From Pseudomonas fluorescens (GTDB lineage: Bacteria; Pseudomonadota; Gammaproteobacteria; Pseudomonadales; Pseudomonadaceae), in the NCBI RefSeq assembly GCF_000967965.1, contig NZ_LACC01000022.1:124001-188000 (forward strand): a stretch of DNA of 64,000 nucleotides, in the 5' to 3' direction. The translations under genes and the position numbers were made by a program. A model generated the notes under the pieces. That model did no database searches. It worked only from the letters and a program-made list of their open reading frames with translations, and was not told where the DNA came from. Positions 32,017 through 40,886 of the stretch are shown here, piece by piece. How positions within the stretch are numbered: the stretch's first letter is position 1; the number at the start of each line of letters is the position of its first letter.

Positions 32017-34533
32017 ATGATTTCTTTGCCGATCGATGAAGTTTTACCCGCCCTGCGTGAAGCCCTCGCTACACGCCACGAAGCCGTGCTCGAAGCGCCG
32101 CCCGGCGCGGGTAAAACCACCCGGGTGCCTTTGGCCTTGCTCAACGAGCCGTGGCTGGCCGGGCAGACCATCCTGATGCTCGAACCCCGCCGGTTGGCCG
32201 CACGCGCAGCAGCGGAACGGCTGGCCAGTGAGCTGGGGGAGAAGGTGGGCGAAACCGTGGGCTATCGCATTCGGCTCGACAGCAAGGTCGGTCCCAACAC
32301 CCGCATCGAAGTGGTCACCGAAGGCATCCTCACCCGGCGTTTGCAGGGTGACCCTGCGCTCGAGGGCGTGGGCCTGCTGATCTTCGATGAATTTCACGAG
32401 CGCAGCCTCGACGCTGATCTGGCCTTGGCCCTGAGCCTTAATGGCAGGGAGCTGTTCCGGGACGATCAGCCGCTGAAAATCCTCTTGATGTCCGCCACGC
32501 TGGAAGGCGAACGCTTGGCCGGGCTGCTCGACGACGCGCCGATCCTGCGCAGCGAAGGGCGCATGTTCCCGGTGGCGATGCGCTGGGGCCGGCCGTTCCA
32601 GGCCGGAGAATTCATCGAGCCGCGTCTGGTGCAGACCATCCTCGAAGCCTTGAACGACGAGACCGGCAGCGTGCTGGTGTTCCTGCCGGGGCAGGCAGAA
32701 ATCCGCCGCGTGCATCAGCAACTGGCCGAAGCCTTGGGCGAAAGCACTCAGGTTCTACTGTGCCCGTTGCACGGTGAACTGGACCTGGCCGCGCAACGTG
32801 CGGCCATCGATCCGGCTCCTGCGGGCAAACGCAAAGTGGTGCTGGCCACCAACATCGCCGAAACCAGTTTGACCATCAACGGAGTGCGGGTGGTGATCGA
32901 TGCCGGGCTGGCGCGGGTACCGCGTTTCGACCCCGGCAGCGGCATGACCCGCCTCGACACCCAACGCATCTCCAAGGCCAGCGCCACCCAGCGCACGGGC
33001 CGGGCCGGGCGACTGGAACCGGGCGTGTGTTATCGCTTGTGGTCCCAGGACCAACACGAGCAACTGGCGGCCTATGGCAGTGCGGAAATCCTCTCGGCGG
33101 ACCTCGCCGGGCTGGCCTTGCAGCTGGGACGTTGGGGCGTGACGCCCGGACAACTGGTGTGGCTCGACGTGCCGCCGGCCGCCGCTTATGCACAGGCTCA
33201 GGACCTGCTCGAACGCCTGGGGGCCATGGAGGGTGAGGCACTGACCCGTCACGGCCAGGCCATGGCCGAACTGCCGGCGCATCCGCGCATCGCGCATTTG
33301 CTGTTGCGCGGCCAGGCGCTGGGTCTGGCGGACATGGCCTGTGATGTCGCGGCACTGCTCGGCGAGCGCGATATCTTGCGCGGCGCCGGGGCGGATCTGC
33401 ACAGCCGACTAGTGCTGCTGTCTGGCGAAGAGCGCGCCGCACGCGGTGCCCAGGGCGGTGTGCAGCGCGCACGGCAACTGGCGCGGCAGTATCGTGGATA
33501 CCTGCGCGGCAAAGCCTCGGAGCCGGTCAGCGATCCGGATCACCCGCGCTGGCTCGGTGCGTTGCTGGCACTGGCCTATCCCGACCGCGTCGCCCAGCAA
33601 CGGCGGGCCGGTGGTGCGGAGTATCGCCTGGCCAACGGACGTGCCGCACTGTTTGCCGAGGCCGACAGCCTCATGAAGCAAGCGTGGCTGGTGATCGCTG
33701 ATCTGGGCAGTCGCCAGGGCCAGCGTGAGGAGCGGATTTATCTGGCGACGGACTTCGATCCGGCGCTCTTCGACTCCGTGCTGGCCGAGCAGGTGCGCTG
33801 CGTCGACCAACTGGATTGGGATGAACGTGAAGGCGTGCTGCGGGCCGAGCGTCAGCGCAAGGTTGGTGAACTGATCCTCAGCCGCGAGCCACTGACCGGT
33901 CTCGACGAAACCGCCCGCAGCCAGGCGCTGGCGAACCTGGTGCGGCGCAAAGGCCTGGAACTGTTGCCGTGGACTCCGGAGCTGCGTCAGTGGCAGGCGC
34001 GGGTCGCCTTGTTGCGGCTACTGGATCTCGCCGGCAAGGGCGAGAGTGAGTGGCCGGATGTCAGCGACACGGCATTGCTCAAGAGTCTGGAGCACTGGCT
34101 GATGCCGTATCTGGGCAAGGTTTCGCGGCTCAGTCACTTTGCCAACCTGGACCTGTCGAACATCGTCCACAATCTGCTGCCGTGGCCGCTGCCACAACGC
34201 CTGGACGAGCTGGCACCGCATCATTTGAGCGTGCCGTCGGGCTCGTCGATTCGTCTGGACTACAGCGAACAGCCGCCGATTCTGGCGGTGCGATTGCAGG
34301 AGTTGTTCGGTCTGGCCGAGACTCCGCGCATTGCCGGGGGCCGGCAGGTGGTCAAGCTGCATCTGTTGTCCCCGGCGCGCCGGCCGGTGCAGGTAACTCA
34401 GGACCTGGCCAACTTCTGGCGCAGCACCTATGCCGAGGTGAAGAAGGATTTGAAGGGGCGTTATCCGAAGCATTACTGGCCGGATGATCCGCTGGTGGCG
34501 GAGGCGACTGCGCGGATCAAACCCCGTAAATAA
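32017..34533 (+). CDS. hrpB: ATP-dependent RNA helicase HrpB (DEAH/RHA family)
   Basis: 838-residue helicase. Walker A APPGAGKTTR (27-36), DEAH-like box as DEFHERS (motif II), SATLEG (motif III), VFLPGQAEI (Ia/IV), TNIAETSLTI (V) and QRTGRAGR (VI), then the HA2 region and the HrpB C-terminal domain (SVPSGSSIRLDYSEQPPILAVRLQELFG). HrpB is not essential in E. coli; a role in RNA metabolism or, in Xanthomonas/Borrelia-type studies, in post-transcriptional control has been proposed. Start at the ATG eight bases after GGAG. Confidence 0.95.
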   Translation: MISLPIDEVLPALREALATRHEAVLEAPPGAGKTTRVPLALLNEPWLAGQTILMLEPRRLAARAAAERLASELGEKVGETVGYRIRLDSKVGPNTRIEVVTEGILTRRLQGDPALEGVGLLIFDEFHERSLDADLALALSLNGRELFRDDQPLKILLMSATLEGERLAGLLDDAPILRSEGRMFPVAMRWGRPFQAGEFIEPRLVQTILEALNDETGSVLVFLPGQAEIRRVHQQLAEALGESTQVLLCPLHGELDLAAQRAAIDPAPAGKRKVVLATNIAETSLTINGVRVVIDAGLARVPRFDPGSGMTRLDTQRISKASATQRTGRAGRLEPGVCYRLWSQDQHEQLAAYGSAEILSADLAGLALQLGRWGVTPGQLVWLDVPPAAAYAQAQDLLERLGAMEGEALTRHGQAMAELPAHPRIAHLLLRGQALGLADMACDVAALLGERDILRGAGADLHSRLVLLSGEERAARGAQGGVQRARQLARQYRGYLRGKASEPVSDPDHPRWLGALLALAYPDRVAQQRRAGGAEYRLANGRAALFAEADSLMKQAWLVIADLGSRQGQREERIYLATDFDPALFDSVLAEQVRCVDQLDWDEREGVLRAERQRKVGELILSREPLTGLDETARSQALANLVRRKGLELLPWTPELRQWQARVALLRLLDLAGKGESEWPDVSDTALLKSLEHWLMPYLGKVSRLSHFANLDLSNIVHNLLPWPLPQRLDELAPHHLSVPSGSSIRLDYSEQPPILAVRLQELFGLAETPRIAGGRQVVKLHLLSPARRPVQVTQDLANFWRSTYAEVKKDLKGRYPKHYWPDDPLVAEATARIKPRK

Positions 34534-34550
34534 CGGCTGAACGCTGGACA

Positions 34551-34658
34551 TTGTGGCGAGGGGGCTTGCCCCCGTTGGGTCGCGCAGCGGCCCCAACTCT
34601 TCACCTGAAAAGCAGGGCCTGCTGCGCAGTCCAACGGGGGCAAGCCCCCTCACCACAG
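34551..34658 (+). repeat. Composite inverted repeat (GTGGCGAGGGGGCTTGCC type)
   Basis: Outer arms TTGTGGCGAGGGGGCTTGCC and inverse (one arm reads CTCACCACAG), inner GGGTCGCGCAGCGGCCCC. It is shorter than its relatives (about 108 bases). Lies between the convergent hrpB and LysR genes. Confidence 0.8.
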
Positions 34659-34662
34659 GGGA

Positions 34663-35583
34663 TTACTGTGGATTTTCGGATTTGGCGGTCAGTTGTTCGC
34701 GGCAGTAATCAGCAAACAACTGCGCCGGTTTGGTCAGTTGCCCACGCTTGAGCCATGCCGCCACCAGCCCGGAACCGGTGACGTCCTCGGCGATGTCCAC
34801 GCACACCACTTTCTGCCCGTCGTAGGTGCACTCCGAATGCGGCTTGGTCACCAGGATAGAGAACCCGAAGCCCTGGCCAACCATGCCGCGCACCATCTCG
34901 ATGGATGGCGAGCTGAAGGCGATGCGTGGGGTCAGGCCCAGCTCCTCGAACAGGCTGACGAAGTAGGTGCGGCTCGGCTGCACGTCCAGAAGAATCATCG
35001 GTTCCAGGCACAAATCCCGTAGCGACACCTGCGCCTGCTGGGCAAAGCGGTGATCCGCCGGCAGCAGCGCGTAAGGTCGTTGCGCCGGCATCAGCGGTTC
35101 GGTTTCGATGGTGCCGTCCAGATCGTGCTCGTAAAGGATCGCCAGATCGAAAGCGCCGGAGGTCAGGCCCTGCACCAGCTCTTGTTGCTCGCCGTCGCGG
35201 ATGCGGATTTCCACTCCCGGGTACAGCGCCGAAAAACCGGCAATCAATTGCGGCAGGTACAGCGGCGCGACGGTTTCGAAACAGCCGATATCGATCTGCC
35301 CGGACACCACATCGTTGTCGGCCAGGGCGTTCTGTTCGAACTCCTTGGCCATGCGCAGCAGTTCCTGGGCCTTGCGGTAGAAGCGTGCACCGCTGGGGGT
35401 CAATGACACGCCCTGTGCATGGTGACGAATCAGCAGTTGCACGCCGAAACTGTCTTCCAGCCCTTTGATGGCCGTGGAGATCGAAGGCTGGGCGATGTAT
35501 AGCTTGCGCGAGGCCTCGGCAACGCTGCCGCACTCGACGGTGGTGATGAAGTATTTCAGTTGACGCAGATTGTAGGCAGCCAC
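34663..35583 (-). CDS. LysR family transcriptional regulator
   Basis: 306 residues from a GTG start at 35583 with GAGG six bases before. Winged helix-turn-helix at about 5-65 (LRQLKYFITTVECGSVAEASRKLYIAQPSISTAIKGLED) and a type 2 periplasmic-binding-like effector domain (about 95-295: SGQIDIGCFETVAPLYLPQLIAGF). The longer ATG-started frame runs into the divergent gene and is not used. Faces an aldehyde dehydrogenase-aminotransferase-ABC importer series, which it probably controls in response to an amine or its product. Confidence 0.92.
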   Translation of the reverse strand: MAAYNLRQLKYFITTVECGSVAEASRKLYIAQPSISTAIKGLEDSFGVQLLIRHHAQGVSLTPSGARFYRKAQELLRMAKEFEQNALADNDVVSGQIDIGCFETVAPLYLPQLIAGFSALYPGVEIRIRDGEQQELVQGLTSGAFDLAILYEHDLDGTIETEPLMPAQRPYALLPADHRFAQQAQVSLRDLCLEPMILLDVQPSRTYFVSLFEELGLTPRIAFSSPSIEMVRGMVGQGFGFSILVTKPHSECTYDGQKVVCVDIAEDVTGSGLVAAWLKRGQLTKPAQLFADYCREQLTAKSENPQ

Positions 35584-35809
35584 AGCAAACCTCGGGGGAG
35601 AACGGATCAGGCATCCTGGCAATTTGCGCGCCACCCCTATCCGCTCGGGTAGCGATTTGTTGTGTTTGAACAATAACCACATGCTGCGCCAGAAGGGAGA
35701 TTGGCTACGTAGTTTTTTCTTGGCCTGCGAACACATTTTTACTGGTTTTCCACCGCTCGGGCCTGAGCGACTATCCAATACACAAGAATGTCCTCTGGAG
35801 CATCTGAAC

Positions 35810-37300
35810 GTGTTCGAGCTTGAGTATTGGCAACGCAAGGCCGCTTCCCTGCGGTTTCCCGACCAGGCCGTGATCGACGGCCAGCGCCGCGCGGCGCAAT
35901 CGGGGCAGACTTTCGCCGCGATCAACCCTGCCACCGGGCAATGCCTGGCCAACGTTGCCGCCTGCGGCGAAGAAGATGTGAACGCGGCGGTGCACAATGC
36001 GCGGCAGGTCTTCGAGGCTGGCACCTGGGCTGCACGCTCGCCGAGCGAACGCAAGCAAGTACTGTTGCGCCTGGCCGACTTGATCCTGGAAAACCGTGAA
36101 GAGCTGGCGCTGCTCGATTCGCTGAACATGGGCAAGCCCGTCACCGATGCCTACAACATCGACGTGCCGGGTGCCGCTGGCGTGTTCCGCTGGTACGCCG
36201 AAAGCCTCGACAAACTCTACGATCAGGTCGCGCCGAGTGCGCAGAACGTGCTGGCAACCATTACTCGCGAAGCCTTGGGCGTAGTGGCTGCCGTGGTGCC
36301 GTGGAATTTCCCTCTGGACATGGCTGCGTGGAAACTCGCCCCGGCCCTGGCCGCCGGTAACTCGGTAATCCTCAAACCGGCCGAGCAGTCGCCGTTTTCT
36401 GCCCTGCGACTGGCTGAGCTGGCGCTGGAGGCGGGGATTCCGCCAGGCGTACTCAACGTACTGCCGGGCCTCGGCGAGCAGACCGGCAAGGCACTCGGCC
36501 TGCACCCGGACGTCGATTGCCTGGTGTTCACCGGCTCCACCGAAGTCGGCAAATATTTCATGCAGTACTCGGCCCAGTCGAACCTCAAGCAGGTGTGGCT
36601 GGAGTGCGGCGGCAAGAGCGCCAACCTGGTGTTTGCCGATTGTCAGGATCTGGATCTGGCGGCCGAGAAAGCCGCATTCGGCATCTTCTTCAATCAGGGC
36701 GAAGTTTGCTCGGCGAATTCGCGGTTACTGGTGCAGCGCTCGATTCATGACGAGTTCGTCGAACGCCTCAAGGTCCAGGCCGAACGCTGGTTGCCGGGCG
36801 ATCCGCTGGACCCGTCGAGCGCCGCCGGGGCCATCGTCGACAGCCGTCAGACCGCGCGCATCATGAAGTTCATCCAGCAGGCCGAACTGCAAGGTGCGAC
36901 CAAGGTTTGTGGCGGTCGGCAGTCGATCTTCAACGGCTCGGACAACTTCATCCAGCCGACGATTTTCACCGGCGTGACGCCGGACATGCCGCTGTTTCGC
37001 GATGAAGTGTTCGGCCCGGTGTTGGCGATCACGCCATTCGACGACGAGGCCCACGCCTTGCAGTTGGCCAACGACAGTGTCTACGGTCTGGCGGCTTCGC
37101 TGTGGACCGACGACCTCAACCGCGCCCACCGTGTGGCGCGACAATTGCGGGCCGGTACGGTGTCGGTCAACAGCGTCGATGCGCTGGACGTGACCGTGCC
37201 TTTTGGCGGTGGCAAGCAGTCGGGTTTCGGCCGCGACCTGTCCCTGCATTCATTCGATAAATACACCCAGTTGAAGACCACCTGGTTTCAATTGCGCTGA
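35810..37300 (+). CDS. NAD(P)-dependent aldehyde dehydrogenase (PuuC/KauB-like)
   Basis: Oxidises an aldehyde to its acid, probably an aminoaldehyde or omega-aldehyde. 496 residues from a GTG at 35810 (GGAG nine bases before). N-terminus FELEYWQRKAASL matches PuuC/KauB (gamma-glutamyl-gamma-aminobutyraldehyde dehydrogenase). The catalytic Cys300 (NQGEVCSANSR) and general-base Glu265 (WLECGGKSAN) are in place, as is VVPWNFPLDMAAWK. Upstream codons to 35624 lack conservation. Next to an aminotransferase, it likely takes that enzyme's aldehyde product. Confidence 0.92.
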   Translation: MFELEYWQRKAASLRFPDQAVIDGQRRAAQSGQTFAAINPATGQCLANVAACGEEDVNAAVHNARQVFEAGTWAARSPSERKQVLLRLADLILENREELALLDSLNMGKPVTDAYNIDVPGAAGVFRWYAESLDKLYDQVAPSAQNVLATITREALGVVAAVVPWNFPLDMAAWKLAPALAAGNSVILKPAEQSPFSALRLAELALEAGIPPGVLNVLPGLGEQTGKALGLHPDVDCLVFTGSTEVGKYFMQYSAQSNLKQVWLECGGKSANLVFADCQDLDLAAEKAAFGIFFNQGEVCSANSRLLVQRSIHDEFVERLKVQAERWLPGDPLDPSSAAGAIVDSRQTARIMKFIQQAELQGATKVCGGRQSIFNGSDNFIQPTIFTGVTPDMPLFRDEVFGPVLAITPFDDEAHALQLANDSVYGLAASLWTDDLNRAHRVARQLRAGTVSVNSVDALDVTVPFGGGKQSGFGRDLSLHSFDKYTQLKTTWFQLR

Positions 37301-37321
37301 TAACAAAACGGAGAACTGGCG

Positions 37322-38692
37322 ATGACCACATCACGTGACACCCGCGACTACCAGGCCGCCGACGCTGCGCACCACATCCATGCGTTCGTCGATCAGAAAG
37401 CCCTCAACGAAGAGGGGCCACGGGTGATGGTCCGTGGCGAACGCCTGCACCTGTGGGACAACGATGGCCGGCGCTACCTCGACGGCATGTCCGGGTTGTG
37501 GTGCACCAACCTCGGTTACGGGCGCAAGGACCTGGCCTTTGCTGCGAGCCAGCAACTGGAACAGCTGCCGTACTACAACATGTTTTTCCACACCACCCAC
37601 CCGCAGGTGATCGAGCTGTCCGAGCTGCTGTTCAGCCTGCTGCCGGCTCACTACAGCCACGCGATCTACACCAACTCAGGCTCCGAAGCCAACGAGGTAT
37701 TGATCCGTACGGTGCGTCGCTACTGGCAGGTGCTCGGCAAGCCCGAGAAGAAAATCATGATCGGCCGCTGGAACGGTTACCACGGTTCGACCCTGGCCGC
37801 GACGGCGCTGGGCGGCATGAAATTCATGCACGAAATGGGCGGCATGATTCCGGACATCGAGCACATCGACGAGCCGTACTTCTTCGCCCACGAAGGCAAC
37901 CTGACCCCGGCTGAATTCGGTCTGCGCGCGGCCCAGCAACTGGAAGCGAAGATTCTCGAGCTGGGTGCGGACAAGGTCGCGGGCTTTATCGCCGAACCGT
38001 TCCAGGGCGCCGGCGGCATGATCTTCCCGCCAGAAAGCTACTGGCCGGAAATCCAGCGCATCTGCCGCAAGTACGATGTGCTGCTGTGTGCCGATGAAGT
38101 GATCGGCGGCTTCGGTCGTACCGGCGAATGGTTCGCCCACGAGTACTTCGGATTCGAGCCGGACACCCTGTCCATCGCCAAGGGCCTGACCTCAGGTTAT
38201 ATCCCCATGGGTGGCTTGATCCTGTCGAAGAAAATGGCTTCGGTGCTGGTGGAGCAGGGCGGCGTGTTCGCCCACGGCCTGACCTACTCCGGGCACCCGG
38301 TGGCGGCGGCGGTGGCGATTGCCAACCTCAAGGCCCTGCGTGATGAAGGCGTGGTGACGCGGGTCAAGGACGACATCGGTCCGTACCTGCAACAGTGCCT
38401 GCGCGAAGTGTTCGGCAAGCACCCGCTGGTGGGTGATATCCAGGGCACCGGCATGGTCGCGGCGCTACAACTGGCCGAAGACAAATCCACTCGCAAGCGT
38501 TTTGCCAACGAGAACGACATCGCCTGGCGCTGCCGTACGATTGGTTTCGAGGAGGGGGTGATCATTCGCTCGACCTTGGGCCGGATGATCATGGCGCCGG
38601 CGTTGATTGCCAGCCGTGAAGAGATTGATGAGCTGATCAGCAAGACCCTGAAAGCGATGGATCGTACGGCGCAGGAATACGGCCGGCTCTGA
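37322..38692 (+). CDS. Class III (omega-type) aminotransferase
   Basis: PLP enzyme that moves an amino group from a primary amine or omega-amino acid to pyruvate or another oxoacid. 456 residues; closest family in memory is the putrescine/omega-amine:pyruvate group (SpuC). The PLP lysine is Lys287 (SIAKGLTSGYIPMGG); NSGSEANEV (118-126), RWNGYHGSTLAA and LCADEVIGGFGRTGEWF complete the fold-type I pattern. It starts 21 bases after the aldehyde dehydrogenase, after an AACGGAG site, so the two are co-transcribed. The substrate is not determined by sequence. Confidence 0.93.
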   Translation: MTTSRDTRDYQAADAAHHIHAFVDQKALNEEGPRVMVRGERLHLWDNDGRRYLDGMSGLWCTNLGYGRKDLAFAASQQLEQLPYYNMFFHTTHPQVIELSELLFSLLPAHYSHAIYTNSGSEANEVLIRTVRRYWQVLGKPEKKIMIGRWNGYHGSTLAATALGGMKFMHEMGGMIPDIEHIDEPYFFAHEGNLTPAEFGLRAAQQLEAKILELGADKVAGFIAEPFQGAGGMIFPPESYWPEIQRICRKYDVLLCADEVIGGFGRTGEWFAHEYFGFEPDTLSIAKGLTSGYIPMGGLILSKKMASVLVEQGGVFAHGLTYSGHPVAAAVAIANLKALRDEGVVTRVKDDIGPYLQQCLREVFGKHPLVGDIQGTGMVAALQLAEDKSTRKRFANENDIAWRCRTIGFEEGVIIRSTLGRMIMAPALIASREEIDELISKTLKAMDRTAQEYGRL

Positions 38693-38717
38693 TCTTGCTG
38701 GAAGGTCCTGCGGACCT

Positions 38718-38811
38718 TATCGCGAGCAGGCTCGCTCCTACATTGGATTTGTGTCGATCATCGGAAACGAGGGCGACATAGACCCCCTGTAGGAGCGAGC
38801 CTGCTCGCGAT
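38718..38811 (+). repeat. REP pair (GTAGGAGCGAGCCTGCTCGC type)
   Basis: TCGCGAGCAGGCTCGCTCCT and its inverted copy about 45 bases later. The T-A-G-G variant with 'CCTGC' in the stem differs from the 'GGGAGCGAGCTTGC' variant of the left half. It separates the aminotransferase from the ABC operon. The remaining 38812-39087 holds the promoter and leader of the ABC genes and no ORF I can support. Confidence 0.85.
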
Positions 38812-39087
38812 TGCTTTTGTCGAATCAAACTACTTCTCAAGTCTTGCACCCACCTCGGGCATCCCTGCCCGTAGCGCCCTTTCACAGTGCGCGCTAACCA
38901 GTTTTTTCATCGTTCGCATCCACATATTTCCTCATTTTCCTAATCCCGCCCTTGGGCCAACATCGATCTCGTCAGCCCGCCGAATGCTGCCCGCCGAAGG
39001 GTCCCCGAGAGATCACAGGTTGCAGCCGATTCAGGGCTCGCCGTACTGCCCATGACAAAACTAAATCAACAGCTTTGGGAGTGCTCC

Positions 39088-40074
39088 ATGATCAAGTCCT
39101 TGCTTACCCGCGTTGCCCATCCACTGGCGGTCACCGCCATCGCCGCGACGGTCGCCACCAGCGCCCAGGCCGGCACCCTGTCCATCGGTCATACCACCTG
39201 GGTCGGCTACGGCACCCTGTACCTGGCCCAGGACCTTGGCTACTTCAAGGAAAACGGTTTGACCGTCGAGTTGCCGGTGGTCGAAGAAGCGGCGATGTAC
39301 ATGGCCGCCCAAGCGTCCGGCGAGTTGTCCGGCTCGGCGTCGACCATCGACGAGGTGCTCAAGTACCGTCCGCAATTCTGCTTCAAGGCCGTGGCCGCGC
39401 TGGACGACAGCCATGGTGGCGACGGCGTGCTGGTAGGCAAGGACGTCAAGAGCCTGCAAGAGCTCAAAGGCCAGGCCGTGGCGGTGAATGAAGGTTCGAC
39501 CTCGCAGTTCTGGTTGTCGTATCTGCTGAAAAAGAACGGCATGAAAATGAGCGACATCACCGTGCAGAACATGACGGCCGACGACGCCGCCACCGCATTC
39601 ATCGCCGGTCGCGTACCGGCTGCCGTGACCTGGGAGCCGCACCTGTCGATGGTTCGCGACAAGAAGCAAGGCAAGGTGCTGGTCGACAGCAGCAGCACGC
39701 CGGGGGTGATCGTCGATGTGGTCGCACTGAACTGCACCGTGATCGAAAAGCAGCCGGAGGACGTCAAGGCGCTGGTGGCCGGTTTGTACAAAGCCGTGCA
39801 GTACACCAAGGATCATCCACAGGAAGCCTACAAAATCATGGCCAAGGGTGTCGGCGGTTACCTGGCCGATCCGAAGGAACTGGAAGCCGCAGCGCAAGGC
39901 GTGCGTTTCTACGATCAGGCCATGAGCGAAAAACTCCTGGGCGCGCCGGGTAAACCGGGTGACAGCGCACCGCTGATCAAACTGGCCAACGAGACCGCCA
40001 GTGAGCTGCAAGGCAAGCCCTACAACGTCAGCAATGACGACCTGATCGACAACCGCTTCGTCACCCCGCTCTAG
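39088..40074 (+). CDS. ABC importer substrate-binding protein (TauA/SsuA/NrtA family)
   Basis: Periplasmic binding protein, 328 residues. Sec signal peptide MIKSLLTRVAHPLAVTAIAATVATSAQA (cleavage near 27), then the type 2 fold with LSIGHTTWVGYGTLYLAQDLGYFKENGL, and ASTIDEVLKYRPQFCFKAVAALD. This group binds nitrate, sulfonates, bicarbonate or pyrimidine precursors. The ATG at 39088 follows GGGAG; the frame to 39052 would place 12 residues before the signal. Followed closely by a permease and an ATPase, a full importer. Confidence 0.92.
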   Translation: MIKSLLTRVAHPLAVTAIAATVATSAQAGTLSIGHTTWVGYGTLYLAQDLGYFKENGLTVELPVVEEAAMYMAAQASGELSGSASTIDEVLKYRPQFCFKAVAALDDSHGGDGVLVGKDVKSLQELKGQAVAVNEGSTSQFWLSYLLKKNGMKMSDITVQNMTADDAATAFIAGRVPAAVTWEPHLSMVRDKKQGKVLVDSSSTPGVIVDVVALNCTVIEKQPEDVKALVAGLYKAVQYTKDHPQEAYKIMAKGVGGYLADPKELEAAAQGVRFYDQAMSEKLLGAPGKPGDSAPLIKLANETASELQGKPYNVSNDDLIDNRFVTPL

Positions 40075-40082
40075 GAGGCTGC

Positions 40083-40886
40083 ATGTTCAAGCGCAATTCA
40101 TGGCTGAGCCGCTGCATCACGCCCAAGACCGGTTTGCCAGTCTCGGTGATCTGGAGCGCGAGCGGCCTGGCCTGGGTGCTGTTGGTCGGCCTATGGGCCG
40201 GCTTGTCCTACGGTGGCGTGGTGCCGGGCATGTTCCTGCCGACGCCGGGCGCGGTGGTCGAGGCCGCCGTGCGCCTGGGGCGCGATGGCACACTCGGCCA
40301 GCATGTATGGGCCAGCGTCGAAGTGGTGATGGTCGGTTTCATCGTGTCGTCCCTGGTGGCGGTGCCGCTGGGACTGCTGATGGGCAGCTTCCGCATCGTC
40401 CAGGCGTTCCTTGAGCCACTGGTGAATTTCATTCGCTACCTGCCGGTGACCTCGTTCGTGCCGCTGTTCATCCTGTGGATCGGCATCGGTCTGGAGCAGC
40501 GGGTGTCGGTGATCATCTTCGGCGTGTTCTTCCAGCAACTGGTGATGATCGCGGACGTGTCCAAAGGCATCTCCAAGGACCTGATCAACGCCTCTTACAC
40601 CTTAGGTTCGAACCGCCGCGATGCGGTGCTGCATGTGATCGCTCCGGCTTCCCTGCCAGGTGTGCTCGACACCCTGCGCGTGACCATGGGCTGGGCCTGG
40701 ACTTACCTGGTGGTGGCTGAACTGGTCGCCGCTTCCAGTGGCCTGGGTTACCTGAGCCTCAAGGCAATGCGTGGCTTCCAGGTGGATGTGATTTTCCTCG
40801 CCATCGCGATCATCGGCCTGCTGGGCCTGGTCACCGATCAACTGTTCCGTTTCCTACGTCTGAGGATCACCGCATGGGCTCAGTAA
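40083..40886 (+). CDS. ABC importer permease (TauC/SsuC family)
   Basis: 267 residues with about six membrane helices. The cytoplasmic EAA-type loop that docks with the ATPase is seen in ISKDLINASYTLGSNRRDAVLHVIAPASLPGV, and PLVNFIRYLPVTSFVPLFILWIG is family-typical. Starts eight bases after the binding-protein stop (TAGGAGGCTGC supplies a strong ribosome site) and its end overlaps the ATPase start by 13 bases. Confidence 0.93.
   Translation: MFKRNSWLSRCITPKTGLPVSVIWSASGLAWVLLVGLWAGLSYGGVVPGMFLPTPGAVVEAAVRLGRDGTLGQHVWASVEVVMVGFIVSSLVAVPLGLLMGSFRIVQAFLEPLVNFIRYLPVTSFVPLFILWIGIGLEQRVSVIIFGVFFQQLVMIADVSKGISKDLINASYTLGSNRRDAVLHVIAPASLPGVLDTLRVTMGWAWTYLVVAELVAASSGLGYLSLKAMRGFQVDVIFLAIAIIGLLGLVTDQLFRFLRLRITAWAQ

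Noticed and set aside
35642..35673. CGCT-N5-AGCG and TTGTT-N7-AACAA dyads in the LysR/aldehyde dehydrogenase gap
   Set aside because: Arms are only 4-5 bp and neither fits T-N11-A on its axis, so they are too weak to call an operator, although a LysR site is expected somewhere in this gap.
38952..39491. 179-residue frame overlapping the start of the ABC binding-protein gene
   Set aside because: Out of frame with a clear signal peptide and binding protein, no ribosome site, Arg/Gly-rich shadow composition.
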